Source of the DNA: CAYUVF01 sp964448045
Lineage (GTDB): Bacteria > Bacteroidota > Rhodothermia > Rhodothermales > Salinibacteraceae
Length of the DNA: 64,000 nt
Assembly: GCA_964448045.1 (NCBI GenBank)
Contig: CAYUVF010000009.1
Location: 27,527-91,526 of the forward strand
Direction of reading: 5' to 3'
A model generated the notes under the pieces. The model did not search any database. It saw nothing but the letters and a program-made list of their open reading frames with translations, and was not told the DNA's origin. The position numbers were made by a program, and so were the translations under genes. Positions 43,582-52,667 of the stretch are shown here, piece by piece. Every line of letters starts with the position of its first letter. Position 1 is the first letter of the stretch.

Positions 43582-44250
43582 ATGAACAAGCTGCTTGCTA
43601 CGCTCGACAAAGATCGCATCAGTGAGGCGGTTGGCCAGGCCGAGACGCAGACGGCGGGCGAAATCGTGCCCGTGATCGTCGCGCAAAGTGATACCTACGA
43701 CGCCTCTATCTGGCGCGGCGCATCGGCCTGTGCGGTTCTCGCGCTGGGACTGGTGCTGCTCTTTGTGCAATTCTATCAGGGCTGGGGTTTCGGCTGGGTG
43801 TACACCAGCTGGGGCGTTGTGCTGATCGCGCTCGCAGCGGGCTCACTCGGCGCCGGGGCCGTGGCGCTCGTTCCTGCGCTGCAGCGATGGCTTGCTGGCC
43901 CCGACCGGCTCAACCGCACCGTACATCACCGCGCGATGCGGGCTTTCGTCGAAGAGGAGGTCTTCGACACGCGCGATCGCACCGGTATCTTGCTGTTCGT
44001 TTCGCTGCTTGAGCACCGCATCGAGGTGCTGGGCGATACGGGCATCAACCAGAAGGTGGAGCCGGACGACTGGGTGCAGGTCGTGGAGCGGATCCGTGCG
44101 GGCATTAAAAACGAGAACCTGACCGAGGGGCTGGTGGAGGCCATCGGCATGTGCGGAAATTTGTTGGAGCGCAGCGGCGTCGAGATCCGCCCCGATGACA
44201 CCAACGAGCTCACCAATCGCGTGCGCACCCCGGATCGCGACACCGACTAA
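43582..44250 (+). CDS. TPM-domain membrane protein
   Basis: A 222-residue protein with a TPM-domain-like layout. The N-terminal ETQTAGEIVPVIVAQSDTYD strand and C-terminal GILLFVSLLEHRIEVLGDTG belong to the domain, and two membrane spans lie between (CAVLALGLVLLFVQFY and GVVLIALAAGSLGAGAVAL). The family is found next to a second TPM protein, as here. I take the ATG at 43582 (MNKLLATLDKDRI); the frame is open to 43516. Role unknown; related proteins are linked to photosystem repair in plants. Confidence 0.75.
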   Translation: MNKLLATLDKDRISEAVGQAETQTAGEIVPVIVAQSDTYDASIWRGASACAVLALGLVLLFVQFYQGWGFGWVYTSWGVVLIALAAGSLGAGAVALVPALQRWLAGPDRLNRTVHHRAMRAFVEEEVFDTRDRTGILLFVSLLEHRIEVLGDTGINQKVEPDDWVQVVERIRAGIKNENLTEGLVEAIGMCGNLLERSGVEIRPDDTNELTNRVRTPDRDTD

Positions 44251-44274
44251 TCGTTCTCAGGATCGCCCAAGCCT

Positions 44275-45231
44275 ATGCGTCTCTCGTTTTATCCCTGGCG
44301 CGTCGCCTGTGCCGTACTGATGCTGTGTGCGGCCGTCGTCATCGATTCAGCGCAGGCCCAGCCGGCCGTTCCCGATCTCACCGGCCGCGTCGTCGATCAG
44401 GCCGATCTGATCTCGCCCAAGACCGAGCAGGGACTAACCCAGCAGCTTGCCGCCCATGAGGATTCGACCAGCAATCAGGTTGCCGTACTGACGATTGAGT
44501 CGCTGGAGGGGCGGCCGATCGAGCAGTACAGCTTGGAGGTGGCGCGGACCTGGGAGCTCGGGCAAAGCGAATTCGACAACGGCGTGCTGCTGCTCATCGC
44601 CAAAAACGACCGGAAGATGCGCATCGAAGTGGGGTACGGATTGGAGGGCGATCTGCCCGATGTGACGGCGAGCCGCATCATTCGGTACGAGCTGCGCCCG
44701 GCCTTTCGGGAGGGCGACTTCGACCGCGGTATCCGCGCCGGCGTGTCGGCCATTTTAGGAGCACTCGAAGGCACCTACGCGCCGCCCGAATCGTCGTCAT
44801 CAGAAGACATGCCGATGGTGGTTCGCCTGCTCGTCGGCGGCCTCTTTATGCTGATTCCCGGCTTCTTCGCCTTCTTCGGGGTTGTCTCGTCCGGATGCGT
44901 GCGTTGGTTCCTGTTCCTTTTTCTAATTCCTTTTTTCCTCGCCGCCGGCGTCATTCTCACCGATTCGTTTCTGGGTGGATTGATTACTATTGGGATGTAC
45001 GCGGTCGGGTTCTGGTGGCTGACGCGCCACCCCAAAGTGCAAGACTGGGCCGAGCAGATAAAAGAAGCGGCCAAGACCGGTGAGAACGTCCGCATCGGGC
45101 CGTTCACGGTTGCGCCCGGCTCATCGAGCAGCGGCAGTAGCAGCTTTGGCGGGGGCGGCTTCAGCGGTGGAGGGGGCTTCAGCGGAGGAGGCGGCTCGTT
45201 TGGGGGCGGCGGGGCCTCCGGGGGCTGGTAG
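44275..45231 (+). CDS. TPM-domain (YgcG-family) exported membrane protein
   Basis: A 318-residue protein with a signal peptide (CAVLMLCAAVVIDSAQA). The TPM domain follows (VPDLTGRVVDQADLISPK ... NDRKMRIEVGYGLEGDLPD), then membrane spans (about residues 182-245) and a Gly/Ser-rich tail of repeated GGGGFSGGGG type. This is the standard layout of YgcG-type proteins. It lies 24 bp downstream of the first TPM gene; no LemA gene, a frequent partner, is nearby. Confidence 0.85.
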   Translation: MRLSFYPWRVACAVLMLCAAVVIDSAQAQPAVPDLTGRVVDQADLISPKTEQGLTQQLAAHEDSTSNQVAVLTIESLEGRPIEQYSLEVARTWELGQSEFDNGVLLLIAKNDRKMRIEVGYGLEGDLPDVTASRIIRYELRPAFREGDFDRGIRAGVSAILGALEGTYAPPESSSSEDMPMVVRLLVGGLFMLIPGFFAFFGVVSSGCVRWFLFLFLIPFFLAAGVILTDSFLGGLITIGMYAVGFWWLTRHPKVQDWAEQIKEAAKTGENVRIGPFTVAPGSSSSGSSSFGGGGFSGGGGFSGGGGSFGGGGASGGW

Positions 45232-45318
45232 GGCAGGAGGGCGGCACGCAGTGGGGAGATCCTGCGCATCTGCCTTCTGCGCACCGTCACGCATCCATAT
45301 CCCCACCTGCCGGGTCTA

Positions 45319-46629
45319 TCATCCGCCGAAGCGCGGATTGACGACATTGTTCGTTGTCGCGCCAAAGGTGTAGCTCAGCCCCACCGAGAGGAAGTACTCG
45401 AAGTCAGTTGCGAGTTGGCGGCGCTCCAGTAGGATATCTTCCCGTGGCGCATCGCCTTTTTCGATGTTGAGCTGATCGCGGATCAGCGAGACGCGGCCGA
45501 ACATATCCAGCGCCAGGCCCCGGAAGAGATTTATCTCGACGTTGCCAAACATCTGGAGGCGTTTCTTGCTGAAATCGTGCAGGTAGTGAGAGCCTTCCAC
45601 GCTCGAGCTGATCGAGCCCCAGGGCTGTTCAACCTCCAGTGCAACGCCCAAGGAGTGCTCGAAGAGGGTCTCGGAGGTCTTGTCAAAGATGGTTTCCTTT
45701 TTGTAGTCAAACGAGCGCACGCCCACACGGTACAGCACCGTCAGTTGTCGCTGAGTCGACTCCGCATAGGGGAAGATGTTATACTCCAGCGCAGGCGATA
45801 GATTGAGCGCGAGGTCGTAGTTGTTGAAGGTCGACCGCCGCGCCGAGCCGAAGCCTCCAACAGACCAGTGACTGCTGATGCTGCGAACCAAAAGGCCGTC
45901 GAGCTCAGCGTTTCGGCGGATGTCGGTCACCGTCGTAATGCTATCCACCTCGAAGGTGCGTTCGCGGTATCGGCCATCGGCTTCCAGATCCAGTTTCCAG
46001 GCCTGGGTCGTCCGGTTCGCTTCGATAGAGCCATCGACCGATTTGGAGGTCGTTTTCTGCTCACCGCTGAACGAGCCTCGGGCTCCAACCTCAAAGACCC
46101 ATTGGTTCCACGGATCGTCCTGCGGTTGCTGGCTGACGGATGCATCCTCGGGTGCGTCGTACGCGATCGTGAGGTACTCGAACGCCGGCGTCTGAGCCAG
46201 GTACCGGACGAGCCCCGCCTTTAGCGTTCGCATGAGGCCCTGGCGCTCTTCATCGTCGGTGTCGGTCTGGCTCGAGGTGTATTCGAGCGTCAGATCCGCG
46301 CCATCGAAGCGCTTCTGGCCGAGGTATTCCAGCGTGAAGGCCACGCCTCCACCCCCGGCCCGTTGCGTAGTGATGAGTACATGCACATCGGCATCCTGAC
46401 GGTTGCGCACGTAGCTGACGAAGGGGATCTGCCGCCGGAAGTAGTCGAAGTCGCAGCGCCGCGTTTTGCAGTCGATGAAAACGGCCAACGGGTTCTCGAC
46501 CGCTGTGGTATCGGATGCGAGATGAGTCGCAGGGACAGAGTGGGAAATAGGTTCCGCTGACGAAGGGACGACCAGAGGTGAGGTGCTGAGGAGCGCGAGC
46601 AGCGCGCCAATCAGAAAACGAAACGGCAT
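45319..46629 (-). CDS. Exported protein of unknown function, probable outer-membrane barrel
   Basis: A 436-residue protein with a signal peptide (FLIGALLALLSTSPLVVPSSA). Residues about 45-150 form a soluble domain with a Cys pair (FIDCKTRRCDFDYFRRQIPF) and a strand-rich pattern (ADVHVLITTQRAGGGGVAFT). From about residue 165 amphipathic strands alternate in barrel fashion (for example EYNIFPYAESTQRQLTVLYR). It ends with SYTFGATTNNVVNPRFGG rather than the usual aromatic residue. I do not recognise the family. It is convergent with the TPM pair. Confidence 0.65.
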   Translation of the reverse strand: MPFRFLIGALLALLSTSPLVVPSSAEPISHSVPATHLASDTTAVENPLAVFIDCKTRRCDFDYFRRQIPFVSYVRNRQDADVHVLITTQRAGGGGVAFTLEYLGQKRFDGADLTLEYTSSQTDTDDEERQGLMRTLKAGLVRYLAQTPAFEYLTIAYDAPEDASVSQQPQDDPWNQWVFEVGARGSFSGEQKTTSKSVDGSIEANRTTQAWKLDLEADGRYRERTFEVDSITTVTDIRRNAELDGLLVRSISSHWSVGGFGSARRSTFNNYDLALNLSPALEYNIFPYAESTQRQLTVLYRVGVRSFDYKKETIFDKTSETLFEHSLGVALEVEQPWGSISSSVEGSHYLHDFSKKRLQMFGNVEINLFRGLALDMFGRVSLIRDQLNIEKGDAPREDILLERRQLATDFEYFLSVGLSYTFGATTNNVVNPRFGG

Positions 46630-46819
46630 AGGGCTTGATGGTGGAACGAGAGTATAAAGAATCGCCGGATCGACGGCCCATCAGCAGGGGCAACCGGCCC
46701 CGGCGATACACTTCATCTAAATAGCGTCGGAATTGATCCGAGACGTCTCGATGGCCAGGAAAGATGAGAGGATTCCAGGGCGGTGGGCCGCCCGCTTGCG
46801 AATCGGACCGGGCCCAGTG

Positions 46820-47254
46820 CTACCCCTTTTCGATTTCGAGCACGAGGCCATCGGCGTCGCGGACGAAGAGGCGGCCTTTCGTTTCCTGATACGGATATTC
46901 GGCGGCGTCCATTCGAGAGCGGAGGGCGTGCCAGGCCGGCTCGGGCAGATGAAAGCCCAGGTGGTGGACTCCGCCGCGGCCGGGCACCGAGGCGTGGGCC
47001 ATCTCAGGCATCTCGATGAGTTCGACCACGTCGCGGCCCCGACTGTCGACGAGCAGAGCACGCTGACGTCCTTCACGGACGGGGTCGTCTTCCACGGTCC
47101 GGAGCGTCAGGCCGAGGATATCGACGTAAAATGCGGTGGCCTCGTCCAGATCCGTGGTCATCACCGAGGCGTGATCGAGCTGGACGGGCGTCGTGGCCAC
47201 GGGGGCCGTCGAATCGGTGGGCCCATCTGGTGAAGAAGAGGGGGGAGGGGGCAT
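46820..47254 (-). CDS. VOC-family (glyoxalase-like) protein
   Basis: A 144-residue member of the vicinal-oxygen-chelate superfamily. Two beta-alpha-beta-beta-beta units are visible: QLDHASVMTTDLDEATAFYVDILGL and GGVHHLGFHLPEPAWHAL. The positions usual for metal ligands (His in LDHASV and Glu in LVLEIEKG) are present. It resembles methylmalonyl-CoA epimerase or lactoylglutathione lyase, but the substrate cannot be assigned. It lies 39 bp downstream of the large NtrC-like regulator gene on the same strand. Confidence 0.8.
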   Translation of the reverse strand: MPPPPSSSPDGPTDSTAPVATTPVQLDHASVMTTDLDEATAFYVDILGLTLRTVEDDPVREGRQRALLVDSRGRDVVELIEMPEMAHASVPGRGGVHHLGFHLPEPAWHALRSRMDAAEYPYQETKGRLFVRDADGLVLEIEKG

Positions 47255-47293
47255 GGTAGTGCGGCGATCGTGAGAAAGCGTATCGGTAAAAGA

Positions 47294-50236
47294 TTAAGCC
47301 GGGGCGCCAGCGGGCTCGGAAGACGAGTCGGGGTGAAAGTCCGCGGCGTCAATGTTGAGGCGTTTCATCTTTTTGTAGAGCCCCTGCCGGGTCAGGCCCA
47401 GCTCTTGGGCGGAGGCGGTCACCTGCCCGTCGTACTCGGCGAGAACCCGCTCGATGATGGATGTTTCGGTGCGGGCGAGCAGATCGTCGAGACTGCAGTC
47501 CGGGTGCAGGATGTCGTCGGAGGCCGCAGGGGCAGCAATGCGGTTCGGTTGCGCAGGGGCGTTCGTAATCGGGGACGAGAGGGCGGCCGTGTTGATTGTG
47601 GGAGCAGGTTCGCTGCTGACGAGCGACACCGCGCGCTCCATCTCGTTGCGGAGCTGGCGCACATTTCCTGGCCACTCGTAGCGCAGGAGCGCGTCCATCG
47701 CATCTTTCGTGATGGTGGCTACGGGCGCTCCTGGCGGCGCAAACATCCGAGCGAAGTGGCGCGCCAGCGGGGGGATATCTTCGCGGCGCTCCCGCAGCGG
47801 CGGTACGTGCAGCGAGATCACCTTCAGTCGGTAGTACAGGTCTTCCCGGAAGGCGCCAGTGCGGACGAGCGGATCGAGATCCTGGCTGGAGGTCGCCAGA
47901 ATGCGGACATCTACGGAACGCGTTCCCGATCCATCTGGGGTGGCGATTTCGCCGCGGTCTAACACACGCCAGAGTTTTCGTTGGAGGGAAGGCGGCAACT
48001 CGGCGATTTCCTGAAGCACGACGGTGCCGCCGGAAGCATTGAGGAGCAATCCGGGGTTATCGTCGGGGGCGTCGGCGGAGCCAAAGAGCCGACGCCCGAG
48101 CGGGTCCGGCGGGATGCTGGCGCAGTTGAGGGGGATCCATGGGGCGTGGCGGCGCTCGCTCGTGGCGTGAATGGCCTGCGCCAGCGTTGTCTTTCCGGCC
48201 CCGCGCTCGCCGGTGATGAGCACCGGGCTGTGGCTCGACCGGATGCGCCGCACACGCTCTGTGAGACGCTGGAGCGCCGGGCTGACCCGGATCAGACGAT
48301 CGAGCGGATCGTCTTCGGGGGAAGCAGGCGAGTGAGGTGAGCGGAGGGCCGCACGGTCGAGGGCCAGTTCGAGCACCGGGATCCACGGGCGCAAGCGCGC
48401 CTCGGCGGCAGCCCATGCCTCCGCGTCATCGTTGGCGATGGCGATGCCCATGCAAAAGGGCGCTGTCGTTTGCGGGTGAATGGCGACCCAGCGGATGTCA
48501 TCGGGATCGGTCGCATCGGGATCCGGGTGCGGGGGCGGATCGGGGGGCGTGCCGTGGTGGTGAATCTCCGTCCAGGTGTCGTCGCCGGTCCGGCGGTACA
48601 GCCCCACCCATTGGTTCGGGAGGAGGCGTTCGACGGCGCGCATCCACGTCTCTCCCACAAGACGCACCGACGTCGCAGCGCGGGCCAGAGAGGCCCCGAG
48701 CGTGTGCTCCGGCGCCGATGCGTCGGAGGCGTCTGCGGCGGGCCACGACCTGCGTTGCGCCGCGACGGCTTCGGCCTCGGCGGAGAGTCCCAACTGTTCG
48801 AATGTCGCCTGTGCCGTGTGGAGCAGCGACCGGGCCTCGGCGGCGCCGACGGCGAGATCGGGGTGGGCAAGTTGCACCTGGACCCGCGCCTGTTGAAGCA
48901 CAGCGCCCATGACGGAGTAGGCCGACAGGGCCTGATTCAAGTGGCTGCGCGCCTCACCCAGACGGTTGGTCTGATGTGCTTCGCGGCCGCGGATCCAGAA
49001 GCGGCGCGCGGCGAACGGCAGGACGCAGACGTGGGTGTCGTATTCCGCAATCGTGTCGAGATGGGTACGGGTGGACTGCACATCCTCGCGGTCGAGCGCC
49101 GCGTCCGCTAAGGTGAGAAGGGCCTGCAGTTGGTTGCCCCGATGCCCCGTCTCGCGGGCGTTTCGGTAGGCGCGTTCCATCCACGCCTGCGCTTCCTCGG
49201 TCGCGCCGCGGCGGTGAAGCAGCTCGCCGCGGAGGAGGGCAACGTGCGACCGCTGGAGCCCATGGGGTAACTGGTCGGCGCGGTCGAAAAGCGCTTCGGT
49301 GATCGACTGGGCCGTCCTGAGCTTGTTGCGACAGAGCGCGAGCCGGGCTCGCAGCGTCTGGATATGAGCACAGGCGGACGCATGATCGCCGACCGCATCC
49401 AGCGCCGTGTCGATGTGGGATTCCGCAGCCGCCCACGATCCCTGAAGGAGGAGCGCCTGAATGTGGGCATGATACGCAGCGAGGTACGGATAGCGCGCCG
49501 ATGAGTCTGAGGTGCGCAGAAGCTGTTGAGCGCGCTCGGCCGTTTCAATGATGGTGTCCAGTGAGCGGCCGAGGTCGAGGTGCAGGGCGGCCTGATAGGC
49601 AGTCGTGCGGCCCTCAAGGGCGCGGTCGCTTCGGGATTGGGCCTGGCGTTGGAGCGCATCGATGTGCTCCTGCGCTGTCTCATAGCGGCCGTTAAACCGG
49701 CATCCGGCAATCCGCAATTCGTGGAACCAGCCGGTGGCCGCAACATCGTCGATGCTTTCCAGGGACGGCTCCGCCTCGTCCAGCGACTCGCGCATCAGCT
49801 GGTACTCATCGATGGCGAAGTAGGCGTGAGCCCGTCCGAGGTGCGCCCAGCACTGCCCGTGGGCATCGTGCTCGGCCTCGAAGAGGCGGTGGGCTTCATC
49901 GAGAAGCGTCAGAGCGCGAGCCTCCTCGTCGAGCGTGCTGTCCCGGCGCGCGTGAGCCCAGCCGAGCCACAGCAGCACCTCGGCCCGGATGCGGTCGGAC
50001 AGCGAAGCCCGCGCTTCAGCCGATTCGAGCGGCTCCAGTGCCTCCAAGGCCGCCTGGATCGCGTCCCCATGTGCCACGTGGATGCGCGCCTGTAGGGCGT
50101 GAAGGACCACCTGTGATGGCGCATCGCCCGTCTCCGAAAGCGGATCGAGGAGCGGCGCGATCATCTGCTGCACGTCCTCTGCCCGCCCATCGGCGAGGAG
50201 GTCGCGTGCCATCGCTATGGTCTGCGCGTATTCCAA
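47294..50236 (-). CDS. NtrC-like AAA+ regulator with TPR sensor, GAFTGA-less
   Basis: A 980-residue protein. Residues about 1-510 are TPR-like helical repeats, about 525-640 look like a GAF-type sensor (WMRAVERLLPNQWVGLYRR), about 650-890 form a sigma-54-interaction AAA+ domain and about 925-970 a Fis-type helix-turn-helix (VTASAQELGLTRQGLYKKMK). Walker A is intact (GERGAGKTTLAQAIH) and arginine fingers are kept (FREDLYYRL). Walker B reads GGTVVLQEI, with Gln in place of the catalytic Asp, and the sigma-54 contact motif GAFTGA is absent (LFGSADAPDDNPGLLL). It therefore may bind DNA and nucleotide but should not activate sigma-54 in the normal way. Confidence 0.85.
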   Translation of the reverse strand: MEYAQTIAMARDLLADGRAEDVQQMIAPLLDPLSETGDAPSQVVLHALQARIHVAHGDAIQAALEALEPLESAEARASLSDRIRAEVLLWLGWAHARRDSTLDEEARALTLLDEAHRLFEAEHDAHGQCWAHLGRAHAYFAIDEYQLMRESLDEAEPSLESIDDVAATGWFHELRIAGCRFNGRYETAQEHIDALQRQAQSRSDRALEGRTTAYQAALHLDLGRSLDTIIETAERAQQLLRTSDSSARYPYLAAYHAHIQALLLQGSWAAAESHIDTALDAVGDHASACAHIQTLRARLALCRNKLRTAQSITEALFDRADQLPHGLQRSHVALLRGELLHRRGATEEAQAWMERAYRNARETGHRGNQLQALLTLADAALDREDVQSTRTHLDTIAEYDTHVCVLPFAARRFWIRGREAHQTNRLGEARSHLNQALSAYSVMGAVLQQARVQVQLAHPDLAVGAAEARSLLHTAQATFEQLGLSAEAEAVAAQRRSWPAADASDASAPEHTLGASLARAATSVRLVGETWMRAVERLLPNQWVGLYRRTGDDTWTEIHHHGTPPDPPPHPDPDATDPDDIRWVAIHPQTTAPFCMGIAIANDDAEAWAAAEARLRPWIPVLELALDRAALRSPHSPASPEDDPLDRLIRVSPALQRLTERVRRIRSSHSPVLITGERGAGKTTLAQAIHATSERRHAPWIPLNCASIPPDPLGRRLFGSADAPDDNPGLLLNASGGTVVLQEIAELPPSLQRKLWRVLDRGEIATPDGSGTRSVDVRILATSSQDLDPLVRTGAFREDLYYRLKVISLHVPPLRERREDIPPLARHFARMFAPPGAPVATITKDAMDALLRYEWPGNVRQLRNEMERAVSLVSSEPAPTINTAALSSPITNAPAQPNRIAAPAASDDILHPDCSLDDLLARTETSIIERVLAEYDGQVTASAQELGLTRQGLYKKMKRLNIDAADFHPDSSSEPAGAPA

Positions 50237-50345
50237 TGGGGAGAGGTCGCTGTTAGGGATTCAGTGAACATCTGATGGCGCCAAGGGCCGGCAGCGTGCA
50301 TCCCGAGCCGCGTGTGCGGGCACATGCTATTGCAAGCACATGTCA

Positions 50346-50786
50346 CTACATGAAGCCAAGTTCGAGCTTTGCTTCTTCGGACATCATTGCAGGGGAGAAG
50401 GGCGGGTCGAAGGTCAACTCCAGGTTGACGCTTTCTACGCCTTCGACCGTTCGGGCAGCATCTTCCACCTGGCCAGGGAGAATCCCGGCGGCGGGGCAGT
50501 TGGGCGCCGTAAGCGTCATCAGGATATCGACGTGATTGTTGTCGTCGATTGCAATATGGTAGATCAGGCCGAGGTCATAGACGTTGACCGGAATTTCCGG
50601 GTCGTAGACTTCGCTAATGGCCTCGACGACCTGCTGCTTGAGTTCACTCTCCGGCTCGCCCTGCATATGGGCGGGGATGGTGTCGGGGAGTTCGATCTCG
50701 GTGTTTTCGTGTTCCTCGGGGATGTCGGCAGCGCCGCCTTGGGCAGCGCCCGCCATTCCACCGGGCATTCCTCCGGGCATGGGCAT
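50346..50786 (-). CDS. DUF59/MIP18-family Fe-S assembly factor (SufT-like)
   Basis: A 146-residue protein with an N-terminal Met/Gly/Pro-rich tail and the DUF59 core (LKQQVVEAISEVYDPEIPVNVYDLGLIY) including the conserved TAPNCPAAGILPGQ. Family members assist Fe-S cluster maturation. It is the last gene of the suf operon, 51 bp after sufE. In this context it is probably SufT. Confidence 0.88.
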   Translation of the reverse strand: MPMPGGMPGGMAGAAQGGAADIPEEHENTEIELPDTIPAHMQGEPESELKQQVVEAISEVYDPEIPVNVYDLGLIYHIAIDDNNHVDILMTLTAPNCPAAGILPGQVEDAARTVEGVESVNLELTFDPPFSPAMMSEEAKLELGFM

Positions 50787-50837
50787 AATACGTTCTGGGG
50801 CTCCTGAGTGGGAACGGTCGAGGGCGTGTTCGCGCGG

Positions 50838-51275
50838 TTACTGGCCGTTTTGCTGGTAGCGAACCGCACGTGATTTCATTTGCTTGATCATGGATTCCAG
50901 GCCGTTGTTGCGCTGGGAGGTCAGATGTTCGCGCAGGCCAATGTCATCGAGAAAGCCCAGCTTCACATCGACCACCGCTTCAGGCGGTTGAGCATCGAGC
51001 AGCCGGATGATAAGCGCGGCCAGCCCCTTGGTGATCTTGGCGTTGCTATCCCCGCGGAAGCGAAGCACGCCCGCGTCGGCGTCGAACTCGGTGTCGATCC
51101 AGACATCCGACTGGCAGCCATGGATGTAGGTCTCTTCGGTCTTGCGCTCGTCGTCGATGAGCGGGATGTCATCACCCATCTCGATCAGGTATTCGTAGCG
51201 GCCTATCCAGTCGCCGAACAGCGAAAACTCGTCGACGATTTCTTGGGCGCGGTCTTGGACCGTATCCATCGGCAT
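50838..51275 (-). CDS. sufE: SufE-family sulfur acceptor protein
   Basis: A 145-residue SufE homolog. The acceptor cysteine is in YIHGCQSDVWI near residue 60, and DWIGRYEYLIEMGDDIPLI is the typical N-terminal block. It takes persulfide from SufS and passes it to SufB. It lies between sufS and the DUF59 gene in the suf operon. Confidence 0.93.
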   Translation of the reverse strand: MPMDTVQDRAQEIVDEFSLFGDWIGRYEYLIEMGDDIPLIDDERKTEETYIHGCQSDVWIDTEFDADAGVLRFRGDSNAKITKGLAALIIRLLDAQPPEAVVDVKLGFLDDIGLREHLTSQRNNGLESMIKQMKSRAVRYQQNGQ

Positions 51276-51338
51276 GGTGGGGCGGGGTTCAATACGACAT
51301 CACCGGGTTGCGTGCTTAAACATACCACGCGCGGGAAT

Positions 51339-52598
51339 TTATCTAAACATCTGGCGGACGCGTTCGAGTCCGTCGACCAGCCGGTCCACATCGGCACGGG
51401 TGTTGTAGAGCGCAAAGGACGCCCGGATGGTGCCGGGGATGCCGAGGCGCTTCATCAGCGGCTGCGTGCAGTGGTGGCCGGTGCGAACAGCCACGCCCGT
51501 GCGATCGAGCACGGTGCCGGCGTCGTAGGGATGGATGTCGTCGATCAGGAAGGAGAGGACGCTGGCTTTGGCTGCAGCCGTGCCGACGATCGTCACACCA
51601 TCAAGCGCCTGAAGTCGATCGGTGGCGTACTGGAGCACATCGGCCTCGTGCTGATGGACGGCGTCCCAGTCCAGCTCATGCAGGAAATCCGCCGCCGCGC
51701 CCAGGCCAATGGCTCCGGCGATGTGCGGAGTGCCGGCCTCGAATTTGTGGGGCAGCTCGTCGTACGTCGTTTCCTCGAACGACACCTGATCGATCATGTC
51801 GCCTCCGCCCTGATAAGGCGGCATTTGCTCCAGATGATCGGCTTTGCCGTACAGCGCGCCGATGCCTGTGGGCCCAAACATCTTGTGGCCCGAGAAGGCG
51901 TAGAAATCGGCATCGAGCGCTTGCACATCGACCGGGCGGTGGGGCAGGGCCTGGGCGCCGTCGACCACGACCGGGATGTCGTGTTCGTGCGCCGCGCGGA
52001 TCATCGCCTTAACGGGATTAACCGTGCCGAGGGCATTCGAAACGTGCGTAATCGCGACGATCTTCGTCCGCTCAGAGAGCAGCGACTGGTACGCGTCCAT
52101 CTGCAGTTCCCCATCGTTGTTGACTGGAACGACCTGCAGCGCCGCCCCGGTGGCGTCACAGGCCATCTGCCAGGGGACGATGTTCGAGTGGTGCTCCATC
52201 TCCGAGAGCACGACCTCGTCGCCCTCCGCGAGCACCGTGCGGCCGTACGACGAGGCGACGATGTTCAGCGCTTCGGTCGTGCCGCGGGTGTAGATGACTT
52301 GCCGTGGGTCGGGGGCGTTGATGAGCGCCGCGATCGATTGGCGGGCCCCCTCGTAGGCCTCGGTTGCCTGCTGGCTAAGCCGATGCACGCCCCGATGGAC
52401 GTTGCTATTTTCCTGCGCGTAGAAGCGCTGCATGCGGTCGAGTACCCGCTGCGGCTTCTGCGACGTGGCTGCATTGTCCAGATACACCAGCGGCACATCG
52501 TCATAGACCGTCTGCTTCAGGGCGGGAAACTGCGCACGGATGCATTCGGCATCGAACGGCTCGGTGGCGGGAGCAGGAGGGCGCTCGGTAGCAGGCAT
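51339..52598 (-). CDS. sufS: SufS-type cysteine desulfurase
   Basis: A 419-residue group II cysteine desulfurase. The PLP lysine is in FYAFSGHKMFGPTGIG, the active-site cysteine in AVRTGHHCTQPLM, and VYLDNAATSQKPQRV opens the enzyme after an extension of about 25 residues. It frees sulfur from cysteine as a persulfide for SufE. It lies between sufD and sufE. Confidence 0.95.
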   Translation of the reverse strand: MPATERPPAPATEPFDAECIRAQFPALKQTVYDDVPLVYLDNAATSQKPQRVLDRMQRFYAQENSNVHRGVHRLSQQATEAYEGARQSIAALINAPDPRQVIYTRGTTEALNIVASSYGRTVLAEGDEVVLSEMEHHSNIVPWQMACDATGAALQVVPVNNDGELQMDAYQSLLSERTKIVAITHVSNALGTVNPVKAMIRAAHEHDIPVVVDGAQALPHRPVDVQALDADFYAFSGHKMFGPTGIGALYGKADHLEQMPPYQGGGDMIDQVSFEETTYDELPHKFEAGTPHIAGAIGLGAAADFLHELDWDAVHQHEADVLQYATDRLQALDGVTIVGTAAAKASVLSFLIDDIHPYDAGTVLDRTGVAVRTGHHCTQPLMKRLGIPGTIRASFALYNTRADVDRLVDGLERVRQMFR

Positions 52599-52667
52599 GG
52601 GCGTTCGGGGACGGAGAGAGCAGGGCGAGGACCGATGAGGTCGGGCGCTGGCCCCGGGCTCCGTTGC

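Noticed and set aside
45150..45228. Tandem GGC/GGA-rich repeat
   Set aside because: It encodes the Gly/Ser-rich tail of the YgcG-type TPM protein, a normal family feature.
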